Shown here: piece after piece, positions 45,701 through 56,739 of the stretch
Position numbering within the stretch: the first letter of the stretch is position 1
Layout of the letters: the number at the start of each line of letters is the position of its first letter
Assembly (NCBI GenBank): GCA_021292105.1
Contig: CM037874.1
Coordinates: 7,242,678-7,306,677 of the forward strand
Direction of reading: 5' to 3'
Origin: Anadara kagoshimensis
Lineage: Eukaryota; Mollusca; Bivalvia; Arcoida; Arcidae
Length of the DNA: 64,000 nt
Notes under the pieces: model-generated
Seen by the model: the letters and a program-made list of their open reading frames with translations, nothing else
Told to the model about the DNA's origin: nothing
The model's database searches: none
Made by a program: the position numbers and the translations under genes

Positions 45701-46940
45701 TATGTAGCTACACCCTCCACGTATAAAATACAAATTAAGAATGGAAGGAACATTGAAATATTGAATGTCAAATATATCAAGGGTAATTTTGCGTATACAC
45801 AGACACCCTACTTATAAACTATGTTTTAATGATGACCTTTAAACTTTTTTAGAGTTTTGATAAGCCTAGGCCTGCAATGTTCCTGTGTCAACAATTTATT
45901 TGCAAGCAGCTTGCTTCGTTGATAAATGTTACTGCAAAGTATCTATTTACGTTTTTGATTTGTAGGATTTACTTACTGTTTTATATCGTTCTCCGACATA
46001 TCAGCGGTAACAGAATTTACAAAATAAACCAGATTTGCGTAAATATTTGCCATCCAAGCGTATGACATATTACCATTAGTTACCTGATCCACAACATGCT
46101 GTCCCTGAAGAAGATGTACATAAATAAACAGTAAGACATTGAAATATATAATCTGTAAGTCCCGTCATGTGACCAGCGTAAATTTACTATATCCGGTTAC
46201 AAGAACAAAAAGCTTAATTGAAAATTGCGTAAAATGACGCCACGAAATCGTCGTCTTTTGCCATAACCAACGCCAACGTTTGTTGAAAAAAGTCAATTTG
46301 AGGAGAACATTTTATATCCGGATACAAACATTTTAGACGAGACTTAAAATCTCGATATTTACAGTAACAAAACCGCGGGATCTAAAAGTAAAACTTAAAA
46401 TTGAACAATCAACAACATAGCAGCAATATTAATGCTTCTTCTAGACGCAATGAATAAAAAATAACAATGGGTTCGCCGCTGTATCACATGATGCCCCAAA
46501 ACGTTTATGTTTATTTTTTCCATTGAATATGGAATCTTATCAGTTCATATTTTCCCAAAAATGACGCCTAAGTGATGGTAGAGCGGTGAACCATATTTAT
46601 TAGCAGTTATGTCTTGACACTGAATTTTAACGAAAATAATGCAACAAATATATGGTATTTATTATCTTACCATGGCAACCAAAAAGGAATTTCTGTGGTA
46701 AGGAAGCGGAAATAAATGTATTGTCAGCTTTAACGTGTCTGGTCCATATAACGATGCTAACTGTACAATTGTCGGAAATGCTTGCCTACTGTAAGGGCAA
46801 AGAGGTCCCATATAAGCGTCCAGATGAACCGGTGCATCAGCATCGCCGCCATTGAAAACAAAGCCTACCGGACGTTTTGGAATGGGAATCTGGCATAATG
46901 ATTCCCCTATTATTGTCAATATTAAAAACAGTCGAAACAT
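42799..46940 (-). CDS. Secreted DsbA/FrnE-like thioredoxin-fold protein
   Basis: Four exons: 46671-46940, 45977-46104, 43531-43646, 42799-42977, phases 0, 2, 1, all GT/AG, giving 230 residues. Residues 1-16 are a signal peptide (MFRLFLILTIIGESLC). The thioredoxin-like start is VHLDAYMGPLCPYSRQAFPT, with a CPYS active-site motif (one cysteine) where DsbA enzymes have CxxC. A helical insertion spans exons 2-3 (YAWMANIYANLVYFVNS; LSLIAGHLGVSKSVFMTMM), as in DsbA/FrnE proteins. The cis-proline loop is RGVSGTPTFMIND (exon 4). The tail is Thr/Ser-rich. With only one cysteine it would be a weak oxidoreductase, perhaps an isomerase-like or binding protein; this is inferred. Intron 2 carries a mariner and a dispersed repeat. 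Exon 1 is duplicated, truncated, at 61745-61926. Confidence 0.88.
43000..43145. repeat. (TAAA)n low-complexity tract
   Basis: Irregular taaa/ataaataaa repeats in intron 3 of the DsbA-like gene, with a duplicated caaatatatctcctataaat unit. Minus-strand frames over it are artefacts. Confidence 0.85.
43966..45243 (+). mobile_element. Mariner transposon, 1278 bp, with TIRs and TA target
   Basis: The left TIR begins cgaggggaagtcagaatgtt; the right TIR on the minus strand begins tgaggggaggtcaaaaagtt; both continue catag. TA dinucleotides flank both ends (43964-43965, 45244-45245). The length is typical for mariner. It lies in intron 2 of the DsbA-like gene, opposite to the gene's direction. Confidence 0.93.
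44137..45180 (+). pseudogene. Mariner transposase, multiply broken
   Basis: Pieces in three frames: FRAVIKFFTVEGSNAKEIQ (helix-turn-helix), EYPRSGRPADAITKEIV and IRIDDIARECDISHGSV (second helix-turn-helix), then TGDETWIHH (first catalytic Asp), LLLHDNAPVHKSR (second Asp) and FAPNDYCLF (third Asp), the DD34D pattern of mariner. Several stops and frameshifts interrupt it, so it is inactive. Confidence 0.92.
45575..45935 (+). mobile_element. Dispersed hairpin element, long copy 9
   Basis: It contains gttgaacatgtgaacttcca, ggccgggtactgcgg...gtaaatacctcc, gtagctacaccctccacgt, aagaatggaaggaacattg, gaatgtcaaatatatcaagg and the terminal hairpin gcaagcagcttgcttcgttg. In the inner hairpin one base pair differs on both sides of the stem (GGTACT / TACC against GGTGCT / CACC), consistent with kept pairing. 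Confidence 0.78.
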
Positions 46941-47107
46941 AATTATAATGATCGTTATAACACACTTGTTACAGCTTTAACATACATCCGTTATCACAAC
47001 TATTAATATGTCGACAGACGGGTACTTTTTGTTAAATTATAACATCACTAGTGATATGCTTAGAACAGAAACTATGGTAAGCTTATAACAATATCCATAC
47101 TTGTATG

Positions 47108-47152
<45 letters not shown>

Positions 47153-47750
47153 TTTTGTGACAAACATTACATTCTTTAAAGTTGGAGTATTTTTGGGTAA
47201 ACGCATTACATTGTCATCAATCTTGATGTGCACATTTTCGACCATTGACAATTTATCCAGTTATATTATCGGAAAAACTCTCATCCGTCGGCAAATTGTA
47301 AACCTCCAGCATCTGTCCCTGAAATTAAAATTAATGATGAAGAACAGTGTTAATTATAATAAGAAAAAATTTTAAAAAATAAATAAATAAATAAACAACT
47401 TTGCGTTGACCTTATAAAGAAAGACGTGATAATCAAAATGTTACGAGGTCAAAGGTGCCGGCTTACGGGTTACAGCACCTCACATCGTCTAGGTTTTCAC
47501 GTGAGAAATTCTGTCAGTTCATTTGCCAAGGGTAGATGTTTCCCTTGCGCACTTCTACTTCCTTCATTATTGTAGCAATGACCACCTGGATGCATTTACC
47601 CCACTCCAATTAAGCTACAGTTCTGAAGATAGAATGGAGCGCATTCTTTCAGAAATTCTGATCTATAAAACGTGTTCATTTAAGAATTGACTGTCATTTT
47701 TCCTGGTTCATCAAGTAACGAACCAGATTTTAAAACTAGCAAATCTGATG
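46680..47750. repeat. Segmental duplication, copy A
   Basis: The block from the middle of DsbA-like exon 1 through its promoter, an (AT)n tract (47110-47149) and the terminal exon of the dermatopontin gene is repeated at 61745-62160 and 63190-63750 with about 95% identity. In the second place about 1 kb is inserted, including a dispersed hairpin element. Confidence 0.9.
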
Positions 47751-48275
47751 AACTGCGAACCGAGAGAATAGAGAGATGGCTTAAATAAACTTCCATCTAC
47801 AATGTATCAGTTTTGATCAATTCGTGTTATTTTAATCTATAGCATTCATCTTTTAAATGCCATCTCTTAAATACAATATAAGGGCTATCTGTTTTTAAAA
47901 GCCACTCAAATTTCATCCCATTTGCTCTTTATTCGTGCTATATAAAGGTATACAGGTCCATAAAAACCACTTTTACTACTCCCACTGAGTAGCCTTTTGA
48001 ACATGTTTGACTATATATTCCCTGCTAACTTTTAAATTAACTCACCTATGTAACCAATGTCGCGATGACGTCGCTACTCCTGTGATGACGTAATCCTCCG
48101 GTGCTATATAGTCGAACGACTGCCTGTAGTCGTTAACATAGAGTGTCGTCAAACATTGACGGTTGACGTAATTATCTGTAAGGTAGAGCATTTCTTTATT
48201 ATTCCTTTCCTTTTTCTATACAGCAATATACCTACTTTGTTTCGAAATTAATGCACTATGGTAGAACTTGTTCCC

Positions 48276-48320
<45 letters not shown>

Positions 48321-50774
48321 TATTATATATATATATTACTACGGGAACTTTATACAACATATCAAACTGTTTACAGGTACATTGTTGACGCAGAGATGTT
48401 GCATGCTTAAGCTTATCAAAACCCTCAAAACTTTTTGACGGCCGTCCTCAAAATATTGTTTATAAGTATGATGTCCTAAAAATAAAAAATGGATATATTT
48501 GATGTCCCATAGTTCCACGTTCCTATCATTCTCAATTTCACACCTAGCTAAACAGCAGGTGCTTACTCTTCCAAGGCACCAGGCTTCACTTCCCTGGGAG
48601 AACTTCGTGTGTTTAACTTAATTTGTTGGCTTAAAAGTTTTTACTTTGCTTTGAGATTGTGATTTAGATATGCACTAGTTTGTTTGTTTTTTTTTTATTT
48701 ATATAATATCACGAAGAATGGAATTAAGTTTTAGAAAATTAAAATTAAAATAATTAATTATAATAACTTTAAGCCTAATCATTTGAAATGGAGGATAGAA
48801 AATAATCAGCAAAGGATGTACTTTACATTAATAAAAAATCAAAATACGCCAATCACATCATAGGAATAAAAAAAACAAATCAACATAACAGACTTCAACA
48901 ACGTACCACAAAATATAATGTAATAAACGTAATGAAATAATGAAATCTGCAGTTGAATAACATATACTCCGCTATCGTAAGAACAAATCGGGAATACGCC
49001 AGGAAACAACACAATCGAAAACAAATAAAGCATTGATAGGTGATACACATGTTCCTCAAATAGGGAAAACAAAATCCAGTTACCAAAAATTCATTGTTTT
49101 CTCTTTCTTTTGATATAATATTGAAAGGTTTTATTGTCTTCATTACATTTGAATTACCGTGTAAAGTTGCGACCCTGACGCAATATTTTCAGAAAATATG
49201 CGAAAAGATGACCCATTTACGTTACGCAACTTTCTTGAAGATGCGGCCTATCGCGTAACTTTAAAATTACCACAAATCAGTAAAATTCCATAAATCTTGG
49301 AAAAATTCACACCAAAATAAACAAAATTTATTACCGTGTCATTTAGGTAAAGAAAATGTCCATCTTCGATCACTTTTGAGACAGTTCATTGAGAAGAAAA
49401 TGAACCATATTTTCAGTAAAGAATTTGCTGGGTACACAGCGGGATTTGCCTAGTCGTGTGTCGTGGGATGAAAATAAAAATAAATACAACCAAATAACAA
49501 TAAAATAATATAAGTCCTTAAACTCTGTGCATACCGTCACCGTACGTTCAAGTATGAGTATGTCGATCAAATGTCTTCTACTACGTCCGTAACATATTTA
49601 TAAATAAACAAATATATGAGTCAAATATTAGACCGCAGTTTGAAAAGATTTTGTGATCACTTTTCACGACAATAAAATATCAGTGAAACTATTAAATATA
49701 AAGTCTCTATCAGTTACAGTAAAAGTGTGTTATCGATAATTTTATCCGGGTGAAAATGTCTCCGGGAGATATAAAATTATATGAAATTTTTCATGGCAAA
49801 ATCTATCCAGTGGAATAAATGTCATCGCGTATTCCGTTCAATATTACCCATGGATAATATTTACCTATAAAATATCATCCATGGAACTAATCTCACAAGG
49901 AAAATGTTATCCAAGGAAAATATTTCATGGTGAATAAAATAAACCGTTACAAAAGCAGTATTAAGATGCTTATGGTGTTGCGGCCATCTCAAGGTATCTC
50001 ACGGTTTGGGTTGATAGGCAAGTGAAAAAGAAATTTTTCAATGTCGTAGATCTCTAGTTAAATGGATATAGAGTCACCATCTATGATTAGATTCATTCTT
50101 CATTAGTAATGGCATGTGCTACTTTTGAATGCATTATTTAATAACGATTTAAAAGTAGCACATCTGTATTGCCACTAGTTATTTAAAACAATGTTAATTA
50201 ATGTCTCTACATAAAATTATTATAGTTAATATTTGGTTTTGGTTAACAGGTAACTTTATGTTGAATATAACACCTTTTAAGCATGAAATTTGGTAATAAG
50301 TGCACGTGACCTTTGACCTTCTAGTTGCTATGGGCAATGTCTCTTTTTCAAAATTTCATAAGTATAATTTTAAGGACTAAATAGTCTTAAAGTAAGAGTC
50401 ACTTCACCCTATTTGTACAAAGGGTTGACAGAACTGAGATTTTTGTTATGAAAAAAGCTTATTTTCGGCAAAAAATCATGATTTATATTGACCTTTGATC
50501 CCAGATCACGTGACCTATTTTCTATTTTTAGAATCGGCAATCATTTTAAAATCTTGCCGGACATATATACTGTACAATGGTACCACACACCATAGCATCA
50601 TCCCTTTTAATAATCATGTAATTTACATTTATTAAACCGCACTTGAAATCCATTGGAAATCTAGCATTTTATCCAGAACGGGAAGGGGTTAAATAAGTTG
50701 TTCCAGACAGGCACAAAAAATACTATGTCACGAAATGATATCAATAATTCTACAGCCTTAAGGTAATAACTAGC

Positions 50775-50819
<45 letters not shown>

Positions 50820-53800
50820 TTACTTACCAATTCTCCTGCAACATCGGAAACTCCAATCTCTGTCCTTCCTGGCTGAAACCCAAACGCCTTTTATGTCGTT
50901 TAAATAGTGATCTTTCTCGCAAACGTGACTGAAGGCGCCATTACCATAATAGTCTGGCAGAAAAAGTAAAAACATATGGCGTTTGAAAGAGTTCAGGCTA
51001 TAGCAACATCACTGATCGATACATCTTCAATCGAACTTTGTTAACTTTTCTATATGGTTTGGATGATGTACGGTCAAAAGGTCAATGTTTATTTTTTAGT
51101 TGAACTCAAACCCGTTTCTTAACATATCTACATTCAAATTTCTATTTTTTATCTGGAATCATCTATCTCTTTGGAGGTGTTTACTCTTCCTGTGTATCGG
51201 TCTCATTTCTTTGATGGAGGTAACGTGTTTAACTAATTCGCCAGTGTCAAAGTTTTTACTTTGCTTTGGGATCGCGATTTAGACATGGATTTAAAAAAAC
51301 AAAAACACAAGACTTTCTAAAATAATCTTTTGTCTAAGTATTATGTCACTAAGCAATCTCGGTCGGTATGTTAATGTTTTACTTTTGGGATTATTTTGAA
51401 CATGGATCGGTGTGTTTATGTTTTACTTTTATGATTTAAACGTGCATGGATCGGTGTGTTTGTGTTTTACTTTTATGATTTAAACATGGATCGGTGTGTT
51501 TGTGTTTTACTTTTGGGATTTAATTTAAACATGGATCGGTACGTTGTGTTTTACTTTTATGATTTAAACATGGATCGGTGTGTGTGTTTTACTTTTATGA
51601 TTTAAACATGGATCGGTGTATTTGTGTTTTACTTTTATGATTTAAACATGGATCGGTGTGTTTGTGTTTTACTTTTGGGATTTAATTTAAACATGGATCG
51701 GTATGTTTGTGTTTTACTTTCATGATTTAAACATGGATCGGTGTGTTTGTGTTTTACTTTTGCGATTTAATTTAAACATGGATCGGTATGTTTGAGTTTT
51801 ACTTTTGGGATTTAATTTAAACATGGATCGGTGTGTTTGTGTTTTACTTTTATGATTTAAACATGGATCGGTGTGTTTTGTGTTTTACTTTTATGATTTA
51901 AACATGGATCGTTGTGTTTGTGTTTTACTTTTATGATTTAAACATGGATCGGTGTGTTTGTGTTTTACTTTTGGGATTTAATTTAAACATGGATCGGTGT
52001 GTTTGTGTTTTACTTTTATGATTTAAACATGGATCGGTGTGTTTGTGTTTTACTTTTGGGATTTAATTTAAACATGGATCGGTGTGTTTGTGTTTTACTT
52101 TTATGATTTAAACATGGATAGTTGTGTTTGTGTTTTACTTTTGGGATTTAATTTAAACATGGATCGGTATGTTTGAGTTTTACTCTTGGGATTTAATTTA
52201 AACATGGATCGGTGTGTTTGTGTTTTACTTTTTGGATTATTTTGAACATGGATCGTTGTGTTTGAGTTTTAGTTTTGGGATTTAATTTAAACATTGATCG
52301 GTGTGTTTGTGTTTTACTTTAATGATTGAAACATGGATTGGTGTGTTTGTGTTTTACTTTTGGGATTTAAACATGGATCGGTGTGTTTGTGTTTTACTTT
52401 TATGATTTAAACATGGATCGTTGTGTTTGTGTTTTACTTTTGGGATTTAATTTAAGTATTATGTCACTTTGCAATCTCGGTCGGTATGTTAATGTTTTAC
52501 TTTTGGGATTATTTTTAACATGGATCGGTGTGTTTATGTTTTACTTTTATGACTTAACCATGGTTCGTTGTGTTTGTGTTTTACTTTTATGAGTTAAACA
52601 TGGATCGGTGTGTTTGTGTTTTACTTTTGGGATTTTATTTAAACATGGATCGTGTGTTTTGTTTTTACTTTTATGATTTAAACATGGATCGGTGTGTTTG
52701 TGTTTTACTTTTATGATTTAAACATGGATCGGTGTGTTTGTGTTTTACTTTTGGGATTTAACTTAAACATGGATAGGTGTGTTTGTGTTTTACTTTTATG
52801 ATTTAAACATGGATCGGTGTGTTTGTGTTTACTTTTGGGATTTAACTTAAACATGGATAGGTGTGTTTGTGTTTTACTTTTATGATTTAAACATGGATCG
52901 TTGTGTTTGTGTTTTACTTTTATGATTTAAACATGGATCGGTGTGTTTGTGGTTTACTTTTGGGATTTATTTTAAAATGGATCGGTGTGTTTGTGTTTTA
53001 CTTTTATGATTTAAACATGGATCGGTGTGTTTGTGTTTTACTTTTGGGATTTAATTTAAACATGGATAGGTGTGTTTGTGTTTTACTTTTATGATTTAAA
53101 CATGGATCGGTGTGTTTGTGTTTTAATTTTGGGATTTAATTTAAACATGGATCGGTGTGTTTGTGTTTTACTTTTATGACTTAAACGTGGATCGGTGTGT
53201 TTGTGTTTTACTTTTGGGATTTAATTTAAACATGGATCGGTGTGTTTGTGTTTTACTTTTATGACTTAAACATGGATCGGTGTGTTTGTGTTTTACTTTT
53301 GGGATTTAATTTAAACATGGATAGGTGTGTTTGTGTTTTACTTTTATGACTTAAACGTGGATCGGTGTGTTTGTGTTTTACTTTTGGGATTTAATTTAAA
53401 CATGGATCGGTGTGTTTGTGTTTTACTTTTATGACTTAAACATGGATCGGTGTGTTTGTGTTTTACTTTTGGGATTTAATTTAAACATGGATAGGTGTGT
53501 TTGTGTTTTACTTTTGGGATTATGATTTGAACATGGATCGTTGTGTTTGTGTTTATCTTTTGGGATTTAATTTAAACATGGATAGGTGTGTTTTGTTTTA
53601 CTTTTGGGATTTAAACATGGATCGGTGTGTTTGTGTTTTACTTTTGGTATTTAATTTAAACATGGATCGGTGTGTTTGTGTTTTACTTTTGGGATTTAAT
53701 TTTAACATGGATCGGTGTGTTTGTGTTTTACTTTTGGGATTTAATTTAAACATGGATAGGTGTGTTTGTGTTTTACTTTTGGGATTTAATTTAAACATGG

Positions 53801-56088
53801 ATCGGTGTGTTTGTGTTTTACTTTGGGATTTAATTTTAACATGGATCGGTGTGTTTGTCTTTTACTTTTATGATTTAAACATGGATCGGTGTGTTTGTCT
53901 TTTACTTTTATGATTTAAACATGGATCGGCGTGTTTGTGTTTTACTCTGGAATTATAATTTGAACATGGATCGTTGTGTTTGTGTTTATCTTTTGGGATT
54001 TAATTTAAACATGGATCGGTGTGTTTGTGTTTTACTTTTATGATTTTAACATGGATCGGTGTGTTTGTGTTTTACTTTTGGAATTATGATTTGATCATGG
54101 ATCGGTGTGTTTGTGTTTTACTTTTTGGATTATTTTGAACATGGATCGTTGTGTTTGAGTTTTACTTTTGGGATTTAATTTGAACATGGATCGGTATGTT
54201 TGTGATTTACTTTCGAAATTGCCATTTGAACATGGATCGGTATGTGCGTGGTTGAGATATATATAATACTGTAAGTTGTGATATCAAAGAATGCATTTAT
54301 TTTTTTTCCATTTGTTTTTGATATATTTGTACAAAACTAATTTGTCATGTGAGGTATTTATGTTTTACATATACTGACTTACTTTTCCAAGGTGTACAAA
54401 AGGCACTCAGTATACCAGCAGTGGTGCGGCATCTAAGATCAAATCGTCTATCCCGGTAAAAGGATGAATATCTAGACCTCATTCTGTATAAGTTTTGTGT
54501 CGCGGGACAGTAAACGGCAAGGTTCTCTTCGTAGTTATTGTCATACCAAGCATGGACTTCAAAGTCGCACAGACAGGCAAAGATGACAAGGATCAAGGCA
54601 ACTCGGAAGTGCTTCTATAAAAAAACAAGCAAATTTCAAAAAATGTTCTATGTAAACGATTTTATGCTTACCCTTCCGGAACCACCGGTCTCACTTCCCT
54701 GGTGGAAGTTCACGTGTTTAACCTAATTTACTATTTTAATATAGTTTGTTAGTTTCAAAACTAAATTTTGGATTTGGATTTAGACATGGATTAGAATGTT
54801 TATTTTTTATTTAATTGATCAAATATTGAAAATAAACATTAAAAACATCAGAAAATTCCAAGTTCAGAGTGAGTACCACCAGTGAAAGTACCACCCAGTC
54901 ATCATGGTTTGCCCATCATACACATATCCGTATAACAAACAGTAGGCAAAACGCACAGCAGTAGTACACTAACGTTAATACTGCGCTAGACTGCATATGC
55001 ACAATCCGCTAAAGCAAAGCGTATAGGGCCGAGTGAAATGTAGAACCTGATAGGACGAGTAATTTTACACAGGATGAGGAGGCAGTTTTAAATGCTTTAA
55101 ACTGCATTAAACAATATAGATGGAATATTTGTAATATAAAAAAGTTCTGAAAAATGTTTTAAATATCGATCAGAACCATACCACTGTTCGTTTACTCTGC
55201 TGGAGAGAAAGGAATAACGCTAATATCTCAAAGATTTAACTGACACAGTTAAAAATCAAATAATCATTTACTTACATGAGCGGAGTCGTTGCTAATAATC
55301 CTTATTTCGATCTAATCCGTGCATTATAACTCCTTTAATGCACCAAAACGTGTATTGGATGGGTGTTTACAATGGTAAAAATTTTGACAAAATGGCGGAG
55401 TCTTTCGTGTGACGTAATGATGACGGAAGAATTTGTTATTTACGTAGGTTCGCGAGGGGTACAATGAAGGGTAGTTCAAAGGTCGGGTTGAGTTTAAAAG
55501 TTTAAATTTACGTTAATTTTTCAAAAGATTAAAAATGCAGAAAGGTAGTTCACTTTATTACTTTTTTAACCAATTTTGGTCATCTCAGTTACGCCAAAAT
55601 CAATCCGTTCTGGAGCTGCACTAACCTACGTAAATAGTCGACTCTTTCGTCATGACTACGTAACATAAAGAACCCCGCCATTTCGTAAAAAAAGATTACC
55701 ATTGTAAACACCCACCCAGATTATATTTTGTCGCATAAAATGATATATTAAGAAAGGGTGAAACCGAAACAAAAAATTTTAAGTTACGACTCGGCTCATG
55801 TAAGTAAAGGAATTATTGATTTGTACCCATCGTATTGAAAATTTATAGAGTATTTTGCGATCTTGCTTTCTCCGAAATAGGCTAAATAAACAGTAGACAT
55901 CTTACTATTTCTGGTTCAATTATTAATTAGTCATTGTTAAAACGACTGACAAGACTGAAATCCTTCAGTAGCAGTGCGCAAACACGAACAAATGAAATAT
56001 ACAACAACAGTTTGTTATACTACTGTTCAATAATTCCAGCAATTAAAATATAGCATGATTTACTTACCAAACTTGTGCTACCTCCCAT
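47261..56088 (-). CDS. Dermatopontin-like secreted matrix protein
   Basis: Five coding exons: 56068-56088, 54383-54614, 50828-50953, 48046-48175, 47261-47318, phases 0, 1, 1, 2, all GT/AG, giving 188 residues. Seven residues (MGGSTSL) from exon 1 join a signal-anchor-like stretch (VALILVIFACLCDFEVHA) in exon 2. The mature part has the dermatopontin repeats: CPATQNLYRMRSRYSSFYRD then RRFDLRC; FSHVCEKDHYLNDIKGVWVS then RKDRDWSFRCC; NDYRQSFDYIAPEDYVITGV then RDRCWRFTIC. Each ends in the D-R-x-[W/F]-x-F-x-C signature. Dermatopontins are disulphide-rich extracellular matrix proteins and are known shell-matrix components in molluscs. Intron 2 holds a 2.9-kb minisatellite. A second first exon lies at 59037-59057, and the terminal exon of a paralogue at 63278-63341. 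Confidence 0.9.
48278..48337. repeat. (AT)n microsatellite
   Basis: About 60 bp of nearly pure TA in intron 3 of the dermatopontin gene. Confidence 0.95.
48540..48690 (-). mobile_element. Dispersed hairpin element, copy 10
   Basis: The plus strand reads tagctaaacagcaggtgctt, actcttccaaggcaccaggc, ttcgtgtgtttaacttaat and tgctttgagattgtgattta, the complement of the family core. In intron 3 of the dermatopontin gene. Confidence 0.72.
48700..50770. other. Dermatopontin intron 3, mostly featureless
   Basis: AT-rich. A hairpin with gcatgtgctacttttgaatg and complement lies at 50112-50163, matching that at 40941-40998. Around 49780-49940 the word atccatgga recurs irregularly. No exon was found. Confidence 0.4.
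50777..50818. repeat. (TG)n microsatellite beside exon 3
   Basis: About 21 TG units ending 10 bp past the donor of dermatopontin exon 3. On the transcript this is a (CA)n tract starting about 10 nt inside the intron; CA repeats there can bind hnRNP L, a known way to tune donor use. Confidence 0.85.
51090..54245 (-). repeat. Dispersed hairpin element with a giant expanded end; 40/45-bp minisatellite
   Basis: About 65-70 tandem units fill 51350-54245. Two main unit types alternate: catggatcggtgtgtttgtg, ttttacttttatgatttaaa (40 bp), and the same start followed by ttttacttttgggatttaat, ttaaa (45 bp). Read on the minus strand this is the acaaacataccaatccatg end of the dispersed element. A truncated element core (about 51170-51290) adjoins the array in the same orientation. 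It lies in intron 2 of the dermatopontin gene. Frames of 62-138 codons on both strands are artefacts. Confidence 0.92.
54655..54815 (-). mobile_element. Dispersed hairpin element, copy 12
   Basis: The plus strand reads atgcttacccttccggaacc, actggtctcacttccctgg-like and gtggaagttcacgtgtttaa, then tttagacatggattagaatg: the complement of the family. In intron 1 of the dermatopontin gene. Confidence 0.72.
55355..55720. mobile_element. MITE with about 100-bp TIRs
   Basis: The left end tggatgggtgtttacaatgg and the right end (minus strand) tgggtgggtgtttacaatgg begin inverted arms that continue through aaatggcgg(a/g)(g/t)tctt and atttacgtaggtt. The centre has no coding frame. In intron 1 of the dermatopontin gene. 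Confidence 0.8.
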
Positions 56089-56680
56089 GATGTACAACCG
56101 TGGTATATCTTTTCAGGTGAGAATATACAAATGTACAGAGCATCAATGTATATATATATATATAATATATATATGTTAGAGAGAATAAAAAATGAAAAAT
56201 TCGTGTTTATTTATGATCTAATTACTTTAAAAAAATAAACGATAAATTACAAAACAATAATTATTTATGCATTTCCCAGATTTTATGATAAGTAATTAAA
56301 ATGTAAATTCAAAATACATTATAATTGTTTTTATTTTTAGTATTATTTAAATATTTTGCCAAAAACAATATGAAAGATGAAGATAAATTAAGGGAAAAAG
56401 TCCCAGCTTTGAGGTTGATTTATGATGAATTTAATGTAATATTTATTTGAATATTTTTTTCGAAATATAGAAACCCATATTTTGAATATTTAAACCAATT
56501 TTCAAAAGATATTATTCAGTAAATATTTCAAATAGAAGAAAATTATCCAATCACAGTGATGGCGATATTTTACCAGGACCTCAAAAGTTCAGAAATGTAA
56601 TCGTAGTTTCTTGTCTTGAGCAGTATAATTGATTGGTTATTTGAAATAATACTAAAAATACAGACAGTAAAGCAGTAAAT
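56045..56680. repeat. First-exon duplication, copy A
   Basis: This block contains dermatopontin exon 1 (56068-56088) and about 590 bp upstream. It matches 59021-59620 at roughly 85-90%, e.g. atcttttcaggtgagaatat and ttaagggaaaaagtcccagc. Confidence 0.88.
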
Positions 56681-56739
56681 CAAGTCATATAGTAAATGAT
56701 ACTAGTAATTGCCTCTTATCACGTCCCACATTAAGGTCA

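Noticed and set aside
51350-54245. Frames of 62-138 codons on both strands (hydrophobic repeats, Lys/Ser/Thr repeats)
   Set aside because: By-products of the 40/45-bp minisatellite; units vary in length by 4-5 bp, which no coding repeat would tolerate.
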